Below, in pieces: positions 17,330-25,957 of a stretch of DNA of 64,000 bases. The stretch is from Geodermatophilus telluris (GTDB lineage Bacteria; Actinomycetota; Actinomycetes; Mycobacteriales; Geodermatophilaceae), in the NCBI RefSeq assembly GCF_900102745.1, contig NZ_FMZF01000004.1, positions 62,001-126,000 on the forward strand, written 5' to 3'. The position numbers and the translations under genes are program-made. The notes beneath the pieces are model-generated. The model was not told where the DNA came from. It did no database searches and saw only the letters and a program-made list of their open reading frames with translations. Positions within the stretch are counted from its first letter, which is position 1. Each line of letters opens with the position of its first letter.

Positions 17330-18331
17330 GTGGGGAGGTCATCGGGACGCGGGCGCGGAGCCCGCCTCGTCCCGGTCATCGGCGCGAGCGCCTGCGCCCT
17401 CGGGGTGACGGCGGCGCTGGCGGCGACCTCCGCGCTGCCCACCGCGGCCGCCCGCACCCCGGCGTCCGCGACGTCGGCGGCCACGTCGTCGGCGGCCAGC
17501 AGCGCGGCGAGGGTGGCCGAGCCCCCGCCCCCGCCGGCCGGCCCGCTGGAGGTCCCGAGCATCGGCGTGCTGGCTCCGGGCTTCGAGGACGGGTGGGCGC
17601 CCGCGCCTCCGCCCGCGCCGGCGACGAGCCTCCCGCCGCCGTCGCCGATTGCGCCTCCCGGGACGCCGGTCGCGCCGCCGCCGGCCCCTGAGACCCCGGC
17701 GGACGTCCCGGCCCCGCCCTCGGCGCCCACCCCGGATCCGGTTCCGCCGCCGAGCCCGGAGCCCAGCCCGACCCCGGACGCGGTGCCGACGCCGGCCGAG
17801 CCTCCGGCGCCGCAGGAGGCCCCGGCCGAGCCGACCCCCGAGCCCACGCCCGAGCCGACGCCGGAGCCCACCCTCACGCCGGAGCCCACGCCCGAGCCGA
17901 CCCCCGAGCCCACGCCGGAGCCCACCCTCACGCCGGAGCCGACCCCCACCTCCGAGCCCACGACCCCGGCGCCCGAGCCCACGCCGACCGTGGAGCCCAC
18001 ACCGGAGCCCACCCCCGGCCCGGACGCCGTGTCGACGCCCACCACCGACCCGACGCCCACCGCAGAGGTCACCCCGGAGCCGGCGCCCGAGCCGGCACCC
18101 GCGGCTGCGGAGTGCACCCCGGCCGAGCCGGCCGCCGAGCCGACCGCGGCACCGGACCCCACCGCCCCGCCGACCGACCCCGCCGCCGTGCCGAGCGAGA
18201 CCACCACCGAGCCGAGCGGGACCACCACCGAGCCGACCGTGGCGCCCGACTCCACAGCCGAGCCGACCGACCCCGCCGTCCCGCCCGCCGAGCCGACCTG
18301 CGCCCCGGTCGAGCCGGCACCCGCGCCCTGA
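17330..18331 (+). CDS. Secreted or anchored Pro/Thr/Glu-rich repeat protein
   Basis: A 333-residue low-complexity protein. GTG 17330 is preferred because GGGGGAGA lies 4 nt upstream. Residues ~14-40 (VPVIGASACALGVTAALAAT) form a signal peptide or anchor. A short possible motif, LEVPSIGVLAPGFEDGW, follows at ~82. From ~90 to the end it is Pro-rich, with a PEPTPEPT core (~165-235) and later EPT/DPT units; only two cysteines occur, near the C-terminus. It probably forms an extended cell-wall stalk. No catalytic domain is visible. Confidence 0.75.
   Translation: MGRSSGRGRGARLVPVIGASACALGVTAALAATSALPTAAARTPASATSAATSSAASSAARVAEPPPPPAGPLEVPSIGVLAPGFEDGWAPAPPPAPATSLPPPSPIAPPGTPVAPPPAPETPADVPAPPSAPTPDPVPPPSPEPSPTPDAVPTPAEPPAPQEAPAEPTPEPTPEPTPEPTLTPEPTPEPTPEPTPEPTLTPEPTPTSEPTTPAPEPTPTVEPTPEPTPGPDAVSTPTTDPTPTAEVTPEPAPEPAPAAAECTPAEPAAEPTAAPDPTAPPTDPAAVPSETTTEPSGTTTEPTVAPDSTAEPTDPAVPPAEPTCAPVEPAPAP
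17839..17940 (+). repeat. Tandem DNA repeat encoding PEPT units
   Basis: Two near-identical ~50-bp blocks encode PEPTPEPTPEPTLT-type text; within each, the 12-bp unit GAGCCCACGCCC is repeated with synonymous changes. It is coding low-complexity sequence that could expand or contract by slippage. Confidence 0.7.
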
Positions 18332-18362
18332 CGCACCCGCCCCGACACCGGCCGACCGCACG

Positions 18363-18836
18363 TCAGCCCGGGAGGTCCAGGGCGTACCAGACCTCGCGCA
18401 GCCGCCGCCCGGCCCACTCCCGCTCCCCGACCTCCCCGGTCGGGCGCCACCCGGCCCGCTCGTAGAACGCCCGCGGGCCGGCGTTGCGCTCCTCGGTGCG
18501 CAGCCGGGCGCGGTCCCACCCGGCTGCCCGCAGCCGGTCCACGACGGCCGCCAGCAGCGCGCGCCCGGTGCCCCGTCCCTGCTCGGCCGGGTCCACGTAC
18601 AGCAGCGCCACCTCACCGGTGGCCGCGTCGGCCCGGGCGAACCCGACGACGGTGCCGTCCCGCTCGGCGACCAGGAACCCGTCCGCGCGCACCCGGTCCC
18701 GCCACAGCGGCACGTCGGGCTCGGCGAGCACGTCGCCGAGGAAGGACGACCACGCCGCCCGCCCGGCCCGCGCGAACACGCCCGCGACCGGTCCGGCGTC
18801 CGCCGGTCCCGCCGTCCGGACCACCACCGCCCCCAT
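18363..18836 (-). CDS. GNAT-family N-acetyltransferase
   Basis: A 157-residue acetyltransferase-fold protein. ATG 18836 begins MGAVVVRTAGPADAGPVAGV, the usual first strand and helix; an upstream CAGACT could serve as -10 for a leaderless mRNA. The acetyl-CoA motif VALLYVDPAEQGRGTGRALL and the NAGPRAFYERAGW motif are both intact. The acceptor substrate is unknown. Confidence 0.92.
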   Translation of the reverse strand: MGAVVVRTAGPADAGPVAGVFARAGRAAWSSFLGDVLAEPDVPLWRDRVRADGFLVAERDGTVVGFARADAATGEVALLYVDPAEQGRGTGRALLAAVVDRLRAAGWDRARLRTEERNAGPRAFYERAGWRPTGEVGEREWAGRRLREVWYALDLPG

Positions 18837-18900
18837 GGCGGGAGTCTGGCCCCCCGCGACCCGGGTGGGCGGCCCAGCCTCGCCCGGACGAGGATGAGGC

Positions 18901-19401
18901 GTGCCCATCGACGTCACCCGGACCTACGCCGCCGACCCCGACCGCGTGCTCGCCGTCCTCACCGACGAGGCCTTCCTCCGGGAGGTGGCCCGGGAGCTGG
19001 AGGCGCAGGTGCAGGAGGTGTCCACCGGCACCGAGGGCACGGCGACGACCACGCGGGTGCGGCTGTCGGCGCCGACCACCGGCATCCCACCCGTCTTCGC
19101 CCGGTTCGTCGGCGCCACGGTGCCGGTCGCGCAGGTGACCACCTGGACGCCGGACGGCGGCGGCGGCCACCGCGGCGACCTCGACCTGCGCGCGGAGATC
19201 ATGGGCCGCAGCGCGCTGGTGACCTGCGAGCGGCGGCTGGCGCCGGCGGACGGCGGCACGCGCTCCACGGTGACCGGTGACGCGCGCGTCGACGCGCCGC
19301 TCATCGGCCGGCAGGCCGAGGGCGCCGTGCGCGACCTGGTCACCCAGGTCGTGCTGCGCCTCGAGCACGAGGTGCTGCTGCGCCGCCTCGGCCCGGCCTG
19401 A
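18901..19401 (+). CDS. DUF2505-family protein (START-like fold)
   Basis: A 166-residue protein with the N-terminal pattern of DUF2505, a SRPBCC/START-like family: PIDVTRTYAADPDRVLAVLT followed by DEAFLREVARE. START-like domains form a hydrophobic cavity, but no ligand is known for this group. The GTG start has no Shine-Dalgarno and is likely leaderless. The stop abuts the convergent small gene that follows. Confidence 0.88.
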   Translation: MPIDVTRTYAADPDRVLAVLTDEAFLREVARELEAQVQEVSTGTEGTATTTRVRLSAPTTGIPPVFARFVGATVPVAQVTTWTPDGGGGHRGDLDLRAEIMGRSALVTCERRLAPADGGTRSTVTGDARVDAPLIGRQAEGAVRDLVTQVVLRLEHEVLLRRLGPA

Positions 19402-19599
19402 TCAGGGCGCGACCGGACCCCAGCGGGCGACGTCGCCACCGCTCTCGTCGGTGAGCAGGTACTCCGCCGCACCCTGCGGGTCGCCGGCGCGGTGCTCCTC
19501 GACGGTGCGCACCGCCTCGTCCTCGGCGGTCGCGGCGTCGGCGGCGTCCCACTCGCGGAGCACGGAGCCGTCCGCGGTGGTCAGGCGGTATCGGGGCAC
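19402..19599 (-). CDS. Small hypothetical protein (65 residues)
   Basis: It begins PRYRLTTADGSVLREWDAAD and is acidic, Ala-rich and without membrane segments or cysteines; the pattern of two strands, a helix and a strand suggests a small alpha/beta domain. Start is GTG 19599, 9 nt beyond the stop of the acyl-CoA carboxylase gene, so it may be the last gene of that transcript. Family not recognised. Confidence 0.65.
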   Translation of the reverse strand: MPRYRLTTADGSVLREWDAADAATAEDEAVRTVEEHRAGDPQGAAEYLLTDESGGDVARWGPVAP

Positions 19600-19608
19600 G
19601 ACCGGACG

Positions 19609-22600
19609 CTAGGGGGCCGGGGCGAGTCCGGCCAGCGCACGCACCAGCACGTCGCGGGTGTCGGCCGGGTCGACGACGTCGTCGACCTCGAACGCCGACG
19701 CGACGTTGAGCGCCCTGCCCTGCGCGTAGGACCCGGCGACCAGCTCGGCGAAGCGGGCCTCGCGCGCCTCCGGGCCGAGCGCCTCGAGCTCGCGCCGGTG
19801 CCCGAGCCGGACGGCGCCCTCCAGGCTCATCGGCCCGAACTCGCCGGTGGGCCAGGCCAGCGTGAGCAGCGGGGCACGCAGGTCGCCGCCGAGCATCGCC
19901 ATCGCGCCCAGGCCGTAGGCCTTGCGCAGCACGACCGCCAGCAGCGGCACCGGCAGCTGCGCACCCGCCGTGTAGAGCCCGCCGAAGCGCCGCACGGTGC
20001 CGGTGCGCTCGGACTCCGGCCCGACCATGAAGCCGGGGGTGTCCACCAGCGAGACCACCGGCAGCCCGGCCGAGGCGCACAGCCGCAGGAACGCCGCCGC
20101 CTTGTCGGCCGACTCGCCGTCGATCGCGCCGCCGAGGTGCCGCGGGTCGTTGGCGACGACGCCGACCGGCCGCCCGTCGAGGCGGGCCAGCGCGGTGACG
20201 ACCCCGCGGCCGAAGGCGGGCCGCAGCTCCAGCACGCTGCCCGTGTCGGCCAGCGTGGTGACCACCGGGCGCACGTCGTAGCTGCGCACCCGGTTCACCG
20301 GCAGCGCCGTCCGCAGGGCCCGCTGGTCGGCGCACTCCCCCGGGCGCACCCGCCCGGTGAGCAGGCCGACCGCCTGCCGGGCGGCGGCCACGGCGGCCGC
20401 GTCGTCGGGCACCACGACGTCGACCACGCCGGTGGCCGCCTGCACCGCGGTCGGCCCGACGTCCTCCGGCGCGACGACGCCCAGCCCGCCGGCCTCGATC
20501 ATCGCCGGGCCGCCCATGCCGATGCTGCTGTCCTCGGTGGCGATGACGACGTCGCAGCACCCGACCAGCGCGGCGTTGCCGGCGAAGCAGTACCCCGAGA
20601 CGACGGCGACGGTGGGCACCCGCCCGGCCAGCCGCGCCATCGTGGTGAACGTCGGGACGTCGAGCCAGGAGACGCCGGCGCCGTCGGTGTCCCCGGGCCG
20701 CCCGCCGCCGCCCTCGGCCACCAGCACCACCGGCAGGGCCCGTTCGGCGGCCAGCTCGAGCAGCCGGTCGGTCTTGCGGTGGTTGACGTGGCCCTGCGTC
20801 CCGGCCAGCACCGTGTAGTCGTAGGCGAGGACCGCGCACGGCACGCCGTCGACCTCCCCGACGCCGGTGACCATGCCGTCGGCCGGCGTCCGCGCGACCA
20901 GCTCGGCCAGCGACCGGCGGGCGCGCTGCGCGGCGAGGCCGAGCTGCCCGTACTCGACGAAGGTGTCCTCGTCGACCAGCGCGGCGACCGTCTCGCGCGC
21001 GGTCATCCGCCCGGCCGCGCGCCGGCGGGCGACCACCTCGGGGCGGGCCTCGTCGAGGGTGGCGGCGCGGCGCTCGACCAGCTCGGCGAGCTCGGGACGC
21101 ACGGCGCCGGGGTCGCCGCCGTCCGGCCGGGCGGCGTCGTCGCCGACCTCGCCCGGGACGACGCCGCCGAGCACCGCGCCGGCGCGCACCACGTCGCCGG
21201 GCCGCACCCGCAGCCCGGTGACCACGCCGCCGGCCGGGGCGGGGACGACGTGCTCCATCTTCATCGCCTCGAGCACCAGCAGGGCCGCGCCGGCGGCCAC
21301 CGCGTCGCCCTCGGCGGCGGCCACCTCGACCACCGCGCCCGACAGCGGCGCGGTCACCGGCAGGACGCCGTCCACGGCCACCGGCGCCGTGGCCGGTCGT
21401 TGCGGCACCAGCTCGGCGACGCGGGCGTCGACGAGGTCGGTGCCCGCCCGCCCCGCCGCGACCTCGGGCAGCGCGAGCAGCGCCGCGAGCAGGTCGCGGT
21501 TGGTGGCGACGCCGGCGACGTCGAGCTCGGCCAGGGCCCGAGACGCGCCGTTGAGCGCCCGCGGCAGGTCGCGGTCGTGCACGACCACCTTGGCCAGCAG
21601 CGGGTCGTAGCGCGGGCTGACCTCCCCGCCGGGCTCGGCGGCGGTGTCCACGCGCACGCCGCGGCCGGTGGGCGGGACGAACCGCTCGAGCACCCCGGCC
21701 GCCGGCTGCACGGTGCCGTCGGGCAGCAGCGTCTCGGCGTTGACCCGCGCCTGGACGGCGACCCCGCGCGCGGGCGGCGGCACGGCCAGGTCCAGCTCGG
21801 CGAGCGTGGCCCCCTCGGCCAGTCGCAGCGCGACCTCCACCAGGTCCAGGCCGGTGACCTCCTCGGTGACCGTGTGCTCGACCTGCAGCCGCGGGTTGAC
21901 CTCCAGGAGGACCACCTCCTCGCCCCGGACGAGGAACTCCACCGTCGCCAGCCCGCGGTAGGACACCGACCCGCACAGCGTGGCGGCGTGCGCGGCGAGC
22001 CGGGCGCGCAGCGCGTCGTCCAGCCCGGGCGCCGGGGCGACCTCCACCAGCTTCTGCCGGCGGCGCTGCAGCGAGCAGTCGCGGTCGCCGAGCGCGACCA
22101 CCGCCGCGCCGTCGCCGGCCACCTGGACCTCGACGTGCCGTGCCCCGGTGAGGAGCCGCTCCAGGTAGACGGCGCCGTCGCCGAAGGCCGCCCGCGCCTC
22201 CGACCGGCAGCGCTCCACGGCACCGGCCAGCTCGGCCGGGTCGCGCACCGGGCGCATCCCGCGGCCACCGCCGCCCGCGCGCGCCTTGACCATCACCGCC
22301 GCGCCCTCCCCCAGGCCGGCCAGGAAGCGGGTGGCCGTCTCCGGGTCGGGGTCGGCCTCCGTCGCGGCGAGCACGGGCAGGCCGAGCGCGGCGGCACGCG
22401 CCCGCGTGGCGGCCTTGTCGCCGAACAGCGCCAGCGCGGCGGGGTCGGGGCCGACGAAGGTGACCCCGGCCCCGGCGCAGGCCCGGGCGAGCTCGGCGCT
22501 CTCGGCGAGGAACCCCCAGCCGGGGTGCAGCGCGCCGGCGCCGGACTCCCGCGCCGCGCCCACCACCGCCGCGACGTCGAGGTAGGCCGCCGGGCCGGCA

Positions 22601-22761
22601 CCGGGCAGCCGGACCCAGGAGTCGGCCCGGCGCACGTGCAGCGCGCCGGCGTCGTCCTCCGGGGCGACGGCGACGGTGGCCAGGCCGAGGGCGGCGGCGG
22701 TGCGCAGGACGCGGACGGCGACGTCGCCGCGGTTGGCGACCAGCAGCCGGGGAGGGCTCAC
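19609..22761 (-). CDS. Single-chain biotin-dependent acyl-CoA carboxylase
   Basis: A 1050-residue protein with all three activities that are usually split over two subunits. Residues ~1-440 are biotin carboxylase, with the ATP-grasp loop KARAGGGGRGM and EVNPRLQVEHTVTEE. About 475-545 is the biotin carrier with EAMKMEH. About 560-1050 is the carboxyltransferase, with GTQGHVNHRKTDRLLELA, then VVSGYCFAGNAALVG and VVANDPRHLGGAIDG. The order matches the long single-chain carboxylases some bacteria use for long- or short-chain acyl-CoA. Substrate (acetyl, propionyl or longer) is not decided by what I can see. Start GTG 22761. Confidence 0.93.
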   Translation of the reverse strand: MSPPRLLVANRGDVAVRVLRTAAALGLATVAVAPEDDAGALHVRRADSWVRLPGAGPAAYLDVAAVVGAARESGAGALHPGWGFLAESAELARACAGAGVTFVGPDPAALALFGDKAATRARAAALGLPVLAATEADPDPETATRFLAGLGEGAAVMVKARAGGGGRGMRPVRDPAELAGAVERCRSEARAAFGDGAVYLERLLTGARHVEVQVAGDGAAVVALGDRDCSLQRRRQKLVEVAPAPGLDDALRARLAAHAATLCGSVSYRGLATVEFLVRGEEVVLLEVNPRLQVEHTVTEEVTGLDLVEVALRLAEGATLAELDLAVPPPARGVAVQARVNAETLLPDGTVQPAAGVLERFVPPTGRGVRVDTAAEPGGEVSPRYDPLLAKVVVHDRDLPRALNGASRALAELDVAGVATNRDLLAALLALPEVAAGRAGTDLVDARVAELVPQRPATAPVAVDGVLPVTAPLSGAVVEVAAAEGDAVAAGAALLVLEAMKMEHVVPAPAGGVVTGLRVRPGDVVRAGAVLGGVVPGEVGDDAARPDGGDPGAVRPELAELVERRAATLDEARPEVVARRRAAGRMTARETVAALVDEDTFVEYGQLGLAAQRARRSLAELVARTPADGMVTGVGEVDGVPCAVLAYDYTVLAGTQGHVNHRKTDRLLELAAERALPVVLVAEGGGGRPGDTDGAGVSWLDVPTFTTMARLAGRVPTVAVVSGYCFAGNAALVGCCDVVIATEDSSIGMGGPAMIEAGGLGVVAPEDVGPTAVQAATGVVDVVVPDDAAAVAAARQAVGLLTGRVRPGECADQRALRTALPVNRVRSYDVRPVVTTLADTGSVLELRPAFGRGVVTALARLDGRPVGVVANDPRHLGGAIDGESADKAAAFLRLCASAGLPVVSLVDTPGFMVGPESERTGTVRRFGGLYTAGAQLPVPLLAVVLRKAYGLGAMAMLGGDLRAPLLTLAWPTGEFGPMSLEGAVRLGHRRELEALGPEAREARFAELVAGSYAQGRALNVASAFEVDDVVDPADTRDVLVRALAGLAPAP

Positions 22762-22814
22762 GGTCGCCGGAGTCTAGGGAGCGGGCCGGAGCGATCCGGG
22801 GCAGGCTGCCGGGC

Positions 22815-22946
22815 ATGACGACGCCGCAGCAGCCCGACCCGGAGACCCCGCAGCCGCGCGACATCGCCCTGGAGATGGAGGACGAGCGCACCGCCGCCGA
22901 CCTCGAGGCACAGAGCGACCCGGAGGCGCCCACGAACCCCGCGTGA
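22815..22946 (+). CDS. Small acidic hypothetical protein (43 residues)
   Basis: ATG 22815 opens a 43-codon frame with strongly GC-rich third positions. The product starts MTTPQQPDPETPQPRDIALE and is acidic and Pro/Glu-rich, with no membrane segment. It lies between the divergent carboxylase and the kinase gene, whose promoter box begins 29 nt after its stop. Function unknown; codon usage and clean boundaries are the only evidence. Confidence 0.55.
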   Translation: MTTPQQPDPETPQPRDIALEMEDERTAADLEAQSDPEAPTNPA

Positions 22947-22974
22947 TGCCGGGGCAGCGGCCAGGCTCCGGGCG

Positions 22975-22987
22975 TACTGTCCGGCCC
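22975..22987 (+). promoter_or_regulatory. -10 box of a leaderless promoter for the Ser/Thr kinase
   Basis: TACTGT (22975-22980) is 7 nt before ATG 22988, with no Shine-Dalgarno between, matching the other leaderless starts in this window. Confidence 0.5.
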
Positions 22988-24313
22988 ATGTCCGCCGAAG
23001 CGGGTACCGGACGCCTGGTCGCCGGGCGCTACGCCGTCGACGGCGTGCTCGGCCGGGGCGGCATGGGCGTGGTCTGGAGCGCCACCGACCGGGTCCTGGG
23101 CCGCACCGTGGCGCTCAAGGAGGTCGACTTCCCGGCCCACCTGAGCACCGAGGAGCGCGACGCGCTGCGCCGCCGCACCCTGCGCGAGGCCCGGGTCGCG
23201 GCGCGCTTCGAGCACCCGTGCGCCACCTCGGTGTACGACGTGGTCGAGGAGGACGGCCGGCCCTGGCTGGTCATGGAGCGGGTCGACGCGCGCAGCCTGC
23301 AGGAGGTCGTGCACCAGCACGGGCCGCTGCCGTGGGCCACCGTCGCGCGCATCGGCCTCGACGTGCTCGGCGCGCTGGAGGCCGCGCACACCGCGGGCAT
23401 CGTGCACCGCGACGTGAAGCCGGCCAACGTGCTCGTCGGGCGCGACTGCACCGCCCACCTCACCGACTTCGGCATCGCGGTGACCACCGACGACCCGTCG
23501 ATCACCACCACCGGGGCGATCATCGGCTCGCCGTCCTACATGGCCCCCGAGCGGGCCCGCGGCGAGGACGCCGGCCCGGCCGCCGACCTGTGGTCGCTGG
23601 GCGCCACGCTCTACACCGCCGTCGAGGGCCGGCTGGCCTTCGAGCGCGGCGAGCCGATGTCCACGCTCTACGCCGTCGTCACCGACGACCCCGCGCCGGT
23701 GGAGCGCGCCGGGCCGCTGGAACCGGTGCTGCGCGGGCTGCTCACCAAGGACCCGGCCGCCCGGATGGACGTGCCCGCGGCCCGCGCCGCGCTGCAGCGG
23801 GCCCTGGCCGGCAGCGCCCCCGGGGCCACGTGGACGCCGCCGGACGCCGGGGACGCTCCTCCGCGCGACGCGGGCGCGACGCTCGGCGGCGGGGTGGAGC
23901 GCTTCGACGCCGACGACCTGCGGGCGCTGGCCTCGCTGCTCGGCACCGTGGCGCGCGACGCCCGCGACCAGGCCCGGCACCTCGCCGAGCGGCACCGCGA
24001 GCGCAAGGAGCGCCGCGCCGCCCGTGCCGCCGCTCCCCCGTCCCGGGCCACGCCGTCCCGGGCCACGCCGTCCGGGGCAGCGGCACCGGACGCAGCGCCG
24101 CGGGCAGCGGCACCGGCAACGCCGCCGCGGGCACCGGCACCGGCACCACCGCGGTCGCCGGCACCGTCCCCCGCGCCGGCCCCGGCCCGCACCCGGCGCC
24201 GGCGGTTCAAGCGCCGCTGGGTCGTCGTCCCCGTCGTGCTCGTGGCGATCGCCGTGCTGGCGGCGCTGGCCGGGCTGGCCGCGCTGGTGGCCGCCGCCCT
24301 CGGCGCCCTCTGA
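22988..24313 (+). CDS. Membrane Ser/Thr protein kinase (PknB-like, no PASTA)
   Basis: A 441-residue eukaryote-like kinase. The kinase domain (~12-275) has the glycine loop GRGGMGVVW (22-30), VALKEVDF with Lys ~44, HRDVKPANVL (~140-149), the DFG Asp ~160 and GSPSYMAPERARGEDAG. A ~140-residue linker rich in Arg, Ala and Pro follows, then a basic stop-transfer and one C-terminal membrane helix (~418-441) with no extracellular sensor. It probably responds to a partner rather than binding muropeptides itself. Confidence 0.94.
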   Translation: MSAEAGTGRLVAGRYAVDGVLGRGGMGVVWSATDRVLGRTVALKEVDFPAHLSTEERDALRRRTLREARVAARFEHPCATSVYDVVEEDGRPWLVMERVDARSLQEVVHQHGPLPWATVARIGLDVLGALEAAHTAGIVHRDVKPANVLVGRDCTAHLTDFGIAVTTDDPSITTTGAIIGSPSYMAPERARGEDAGPAADLWSLGATLYTAVEGRLAFERGEPMSTLYAVVTDDPAPVERAGPLEPVLRGLLTKDPAARMDVPAARAALQRALAGSAPGATWTPPDAGDAPPRDAGATLGGGVERFDADDLRALASLLGTVARDARDQARHLAERHRERKERRAARAAAPPSRATPSRATPSGAAAPDAAPRAAAPATPPRAPAPAPPRSPAPSPAPAPARTRRRRFKRRWVVVPVVLVAIAVLAALAGLAALVAAALGAL

Positions 24314-24322
24314 CCTCCCGGC

Positions 24323-25354
24323 TCAGCGCCGGGCGGTCAGCCGGGCGGGGTCGAGCCGCTCCTCGGCGACGTAGTACAGCGTCGCCCCTGCGGGGACCGG
24401 GGTGTCCCAGCGCGGGCTCACCACCAGGCCGTCGCCGGTGCGCAGGGCCAGCAGGGTGGCGCCGAAGTCGCGGCCGACGGCGGTCTGCCAGTCGCCGTAG
24501 CTGCGCGGCGCCGGGCCGGGCGGCACCTGCAGCGAGTAGGTGTTGCCGTGCCCGCCGGCGGTCATCAGCTCGTTGTAGACCTGGGTCAGCCCCGGGTCGG
24601 CCGCCTCCTCCGACAGCAGGAACGGCATGTGCCACTGCACCACCTGCACGCCGGCGTTGACGTAGCGCAGGCTCTCGCGGCGGCCCAGGTCGCGCACCGC
24701 CGCCACCAGGTGCACCCGCGGGTTGGCGTGGTCGACGGCCACCGCGATGGCCAGCGTCTCGTTGTCGTCGCGGCCGTCGACGACGACCGTGCGCGCGCGG
24801 TCGACGCCGGCGCGCACCATGACGTCGGCGCGCGTCAGGTCGCCGCGGACGAAGGACACCTGCTGCTGCTCGGGCATCGGGTTGACCGGCACGTCGTCGT
24901 GGGCGCACAGCGCGATCCGGGTGCCCGGCTCCACGCACAGCTCGGCGACGATCCGCTCGGTCCGCCCGGCCGTGTAGCCCAGGACGACGACGTGGTCCCG
25001 GAGGTCCAGGGCCACCACTCCTCTCAGCCGCCGGCCCCGCACGGTCTGCAGGGCGGTGGCCAGCTCGGTGAACAGCAGGGTCAGCGTCACGATGCCGCCG
25101 ACGATCACGTAGACGCCGACGAGGCGGCCGGCGGCCGACACCGGGAAGAGGTCGCCGTAGCCGACGGTGGCGGCGGTGACCACGAAGTACCACCAGTAGC
25201 TGCCCGGGGCGACGATCCCGCTGCCGGCCGGCTCGGCCAGCGCCATCAGCCCCCAGCTGGTCAGGAAGACCAGCAGCGCCACCGCCAGCGGCAGCCGCCA
25301 GCCGCGGAGCCGGACGCGGACGGTGCGCAGCAGCCGGAGCAGCAGGAACGGCAA
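24323..25354 (-). CDS. Two-helix potassium channel with RCK (TrkA-N) domain
   Basis: A 343-residue KcsA/MthK-type channel. The only start with a ribosome-binding site is TTG 25354 (GAGGGG 7 nt upstream), giving LPFLLLRLLRTVRVRLRG. Two membrane helices (~25-45, ~78-100) flank a pore helix and the selectivity filter TAATVGYGDLFP. The cytoplasmic RCK domain begins DHVVVLGYTAGRTERIV and continues through VRGDLTRADVMVRAGVDRA. The filter TVGYGD indicates K+ selectivity. The RCK part would gate the pore in response to nucleotide or ion. Confidence 0.9.
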   Translation of the reverse strand: MPFLLLRLLRTVRVRLRGWRLPLAVALLVFLTSWGLMALAEPAGSGIVAPGSYWWYFVVTAATVGYGDLFPVSAAGRLVGVYVIVGGIVTLTLLFTELATALQTVRGRRLRGVVALDLRDHVVVLGYTAGRTERIVAELCVEPGTRIALCAHDDVPVNPMPEQQQVSFVRGDLTRADVMVRAGVDRARTVVVDGRDDNETLAIAVAVDHANPRVHLVAAVRDLGRRESLRYVNAGVQVVQWHMPFLLSEEAADPGLTQVYNELMTAGGHGNTYSLQVPPGPAPRSYGDWQTAVGRDFGATLLALRTGDGLVVSPRWDTPVPAGATLYYVAEERLDPARLTARR

Positions 25355-25450
25355 CGCGGGACCCCTCGACGCACCCGGGCGGACACCGCAACCTACCGTC
25401 GCCCGGCCGCCGCAGGCGTCCCCCGCGAGCGCGACGGGTAGCGCTGCGGC

Positions 25451-25957
25451 ATGCGCAGCAGCGACCTCCTCTCCTACGCCTACGGCCAGGTCGGCGAGCA
25501 CCTGCGGACCGCGGTCGAGGGCCTGTCCCCCGAGCAGCTGGCGCAGCGCCCGGGCCCCGGCGCCAACCCGGTCGGCTGGCTGGTCTGGCACGCGCTGCGG
25601 GTGCAGGACGACCACGTGGCCGAGGTGGCCGGCACCGAGCAGGTGTGGACCGCGGAGGGCCACGCCGGCCGGTTCGCCCTCCCGGTCGACGACGCCGCGA
25701 CCGGCTACGGGATGTCGCCGGAGGAGGTCGCCTCGGTGCGGGTGTCCTCGGCCGGCCTGCTGCTGGAGTACCTCGACGCGGTGCTCGCCCGCAGCCGGGA
25801 GTTCCTCGGCGGGCTGTCCGACGACGACCTCGACCGCGTCGTCGACGAGCGGTGGGACCCGCCGGTCACCCTCGGCGTCCGGCTGGTCTCCGTGCTCGAC
25901 GACGACCTGCAGCACGCCGGCCAGGCGGCCTACGCACGGGGGCTGCTCGGCGGCTGA
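25451..25957 (+). CDS. DinB/DUF664 family protein (mycothiol-transferase type)
   Basis: A 168-residue four-helix-bundle protein. The family's metal site is suggested by GWLVWHALRVQDDHVAEVAG (His, then DDH) and the C-terminal DDDLQHAGQAAYARGLL. In actinobacteria this DinB_2 group includes mycothiol-dependent transferases. It starts MRSSDLLSYAYGQVGEHLR. The 3' end overlaps the convergent glycerate kinase gene by 28 bp. Confidence 0.88.
   Translation: MRSSDLLSYAYGQVGEHLRTAVEGLSPEQLAQRPGPGANPVGWLVWHALRVQDDHVAEVAGTEQVWTAEGHAGRFALPVDDAATGYGMSPEEVASVRVSSAGLLLEYLDAVLARSREFLGGLSDDDLDRVVDERWDPPVTLGVRLVSVLDDDLQHAGQAAYARGLLGG

Noticed and set aside
17821..17960. Short spaced repeats considered as a CRISPR array
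   Set aside because: Units are 12-50 bp, contiguous and encode PEPT peptides; there are no spacers and no cas genes.
19340..23995. A 1551-codon open frame on the minus strand
   Set aside because: It is antisense or out of frame to the carboxylase and kinase genes and is Arg/Gly/Pro-rich without domains; long empty frames are common at this GC content.
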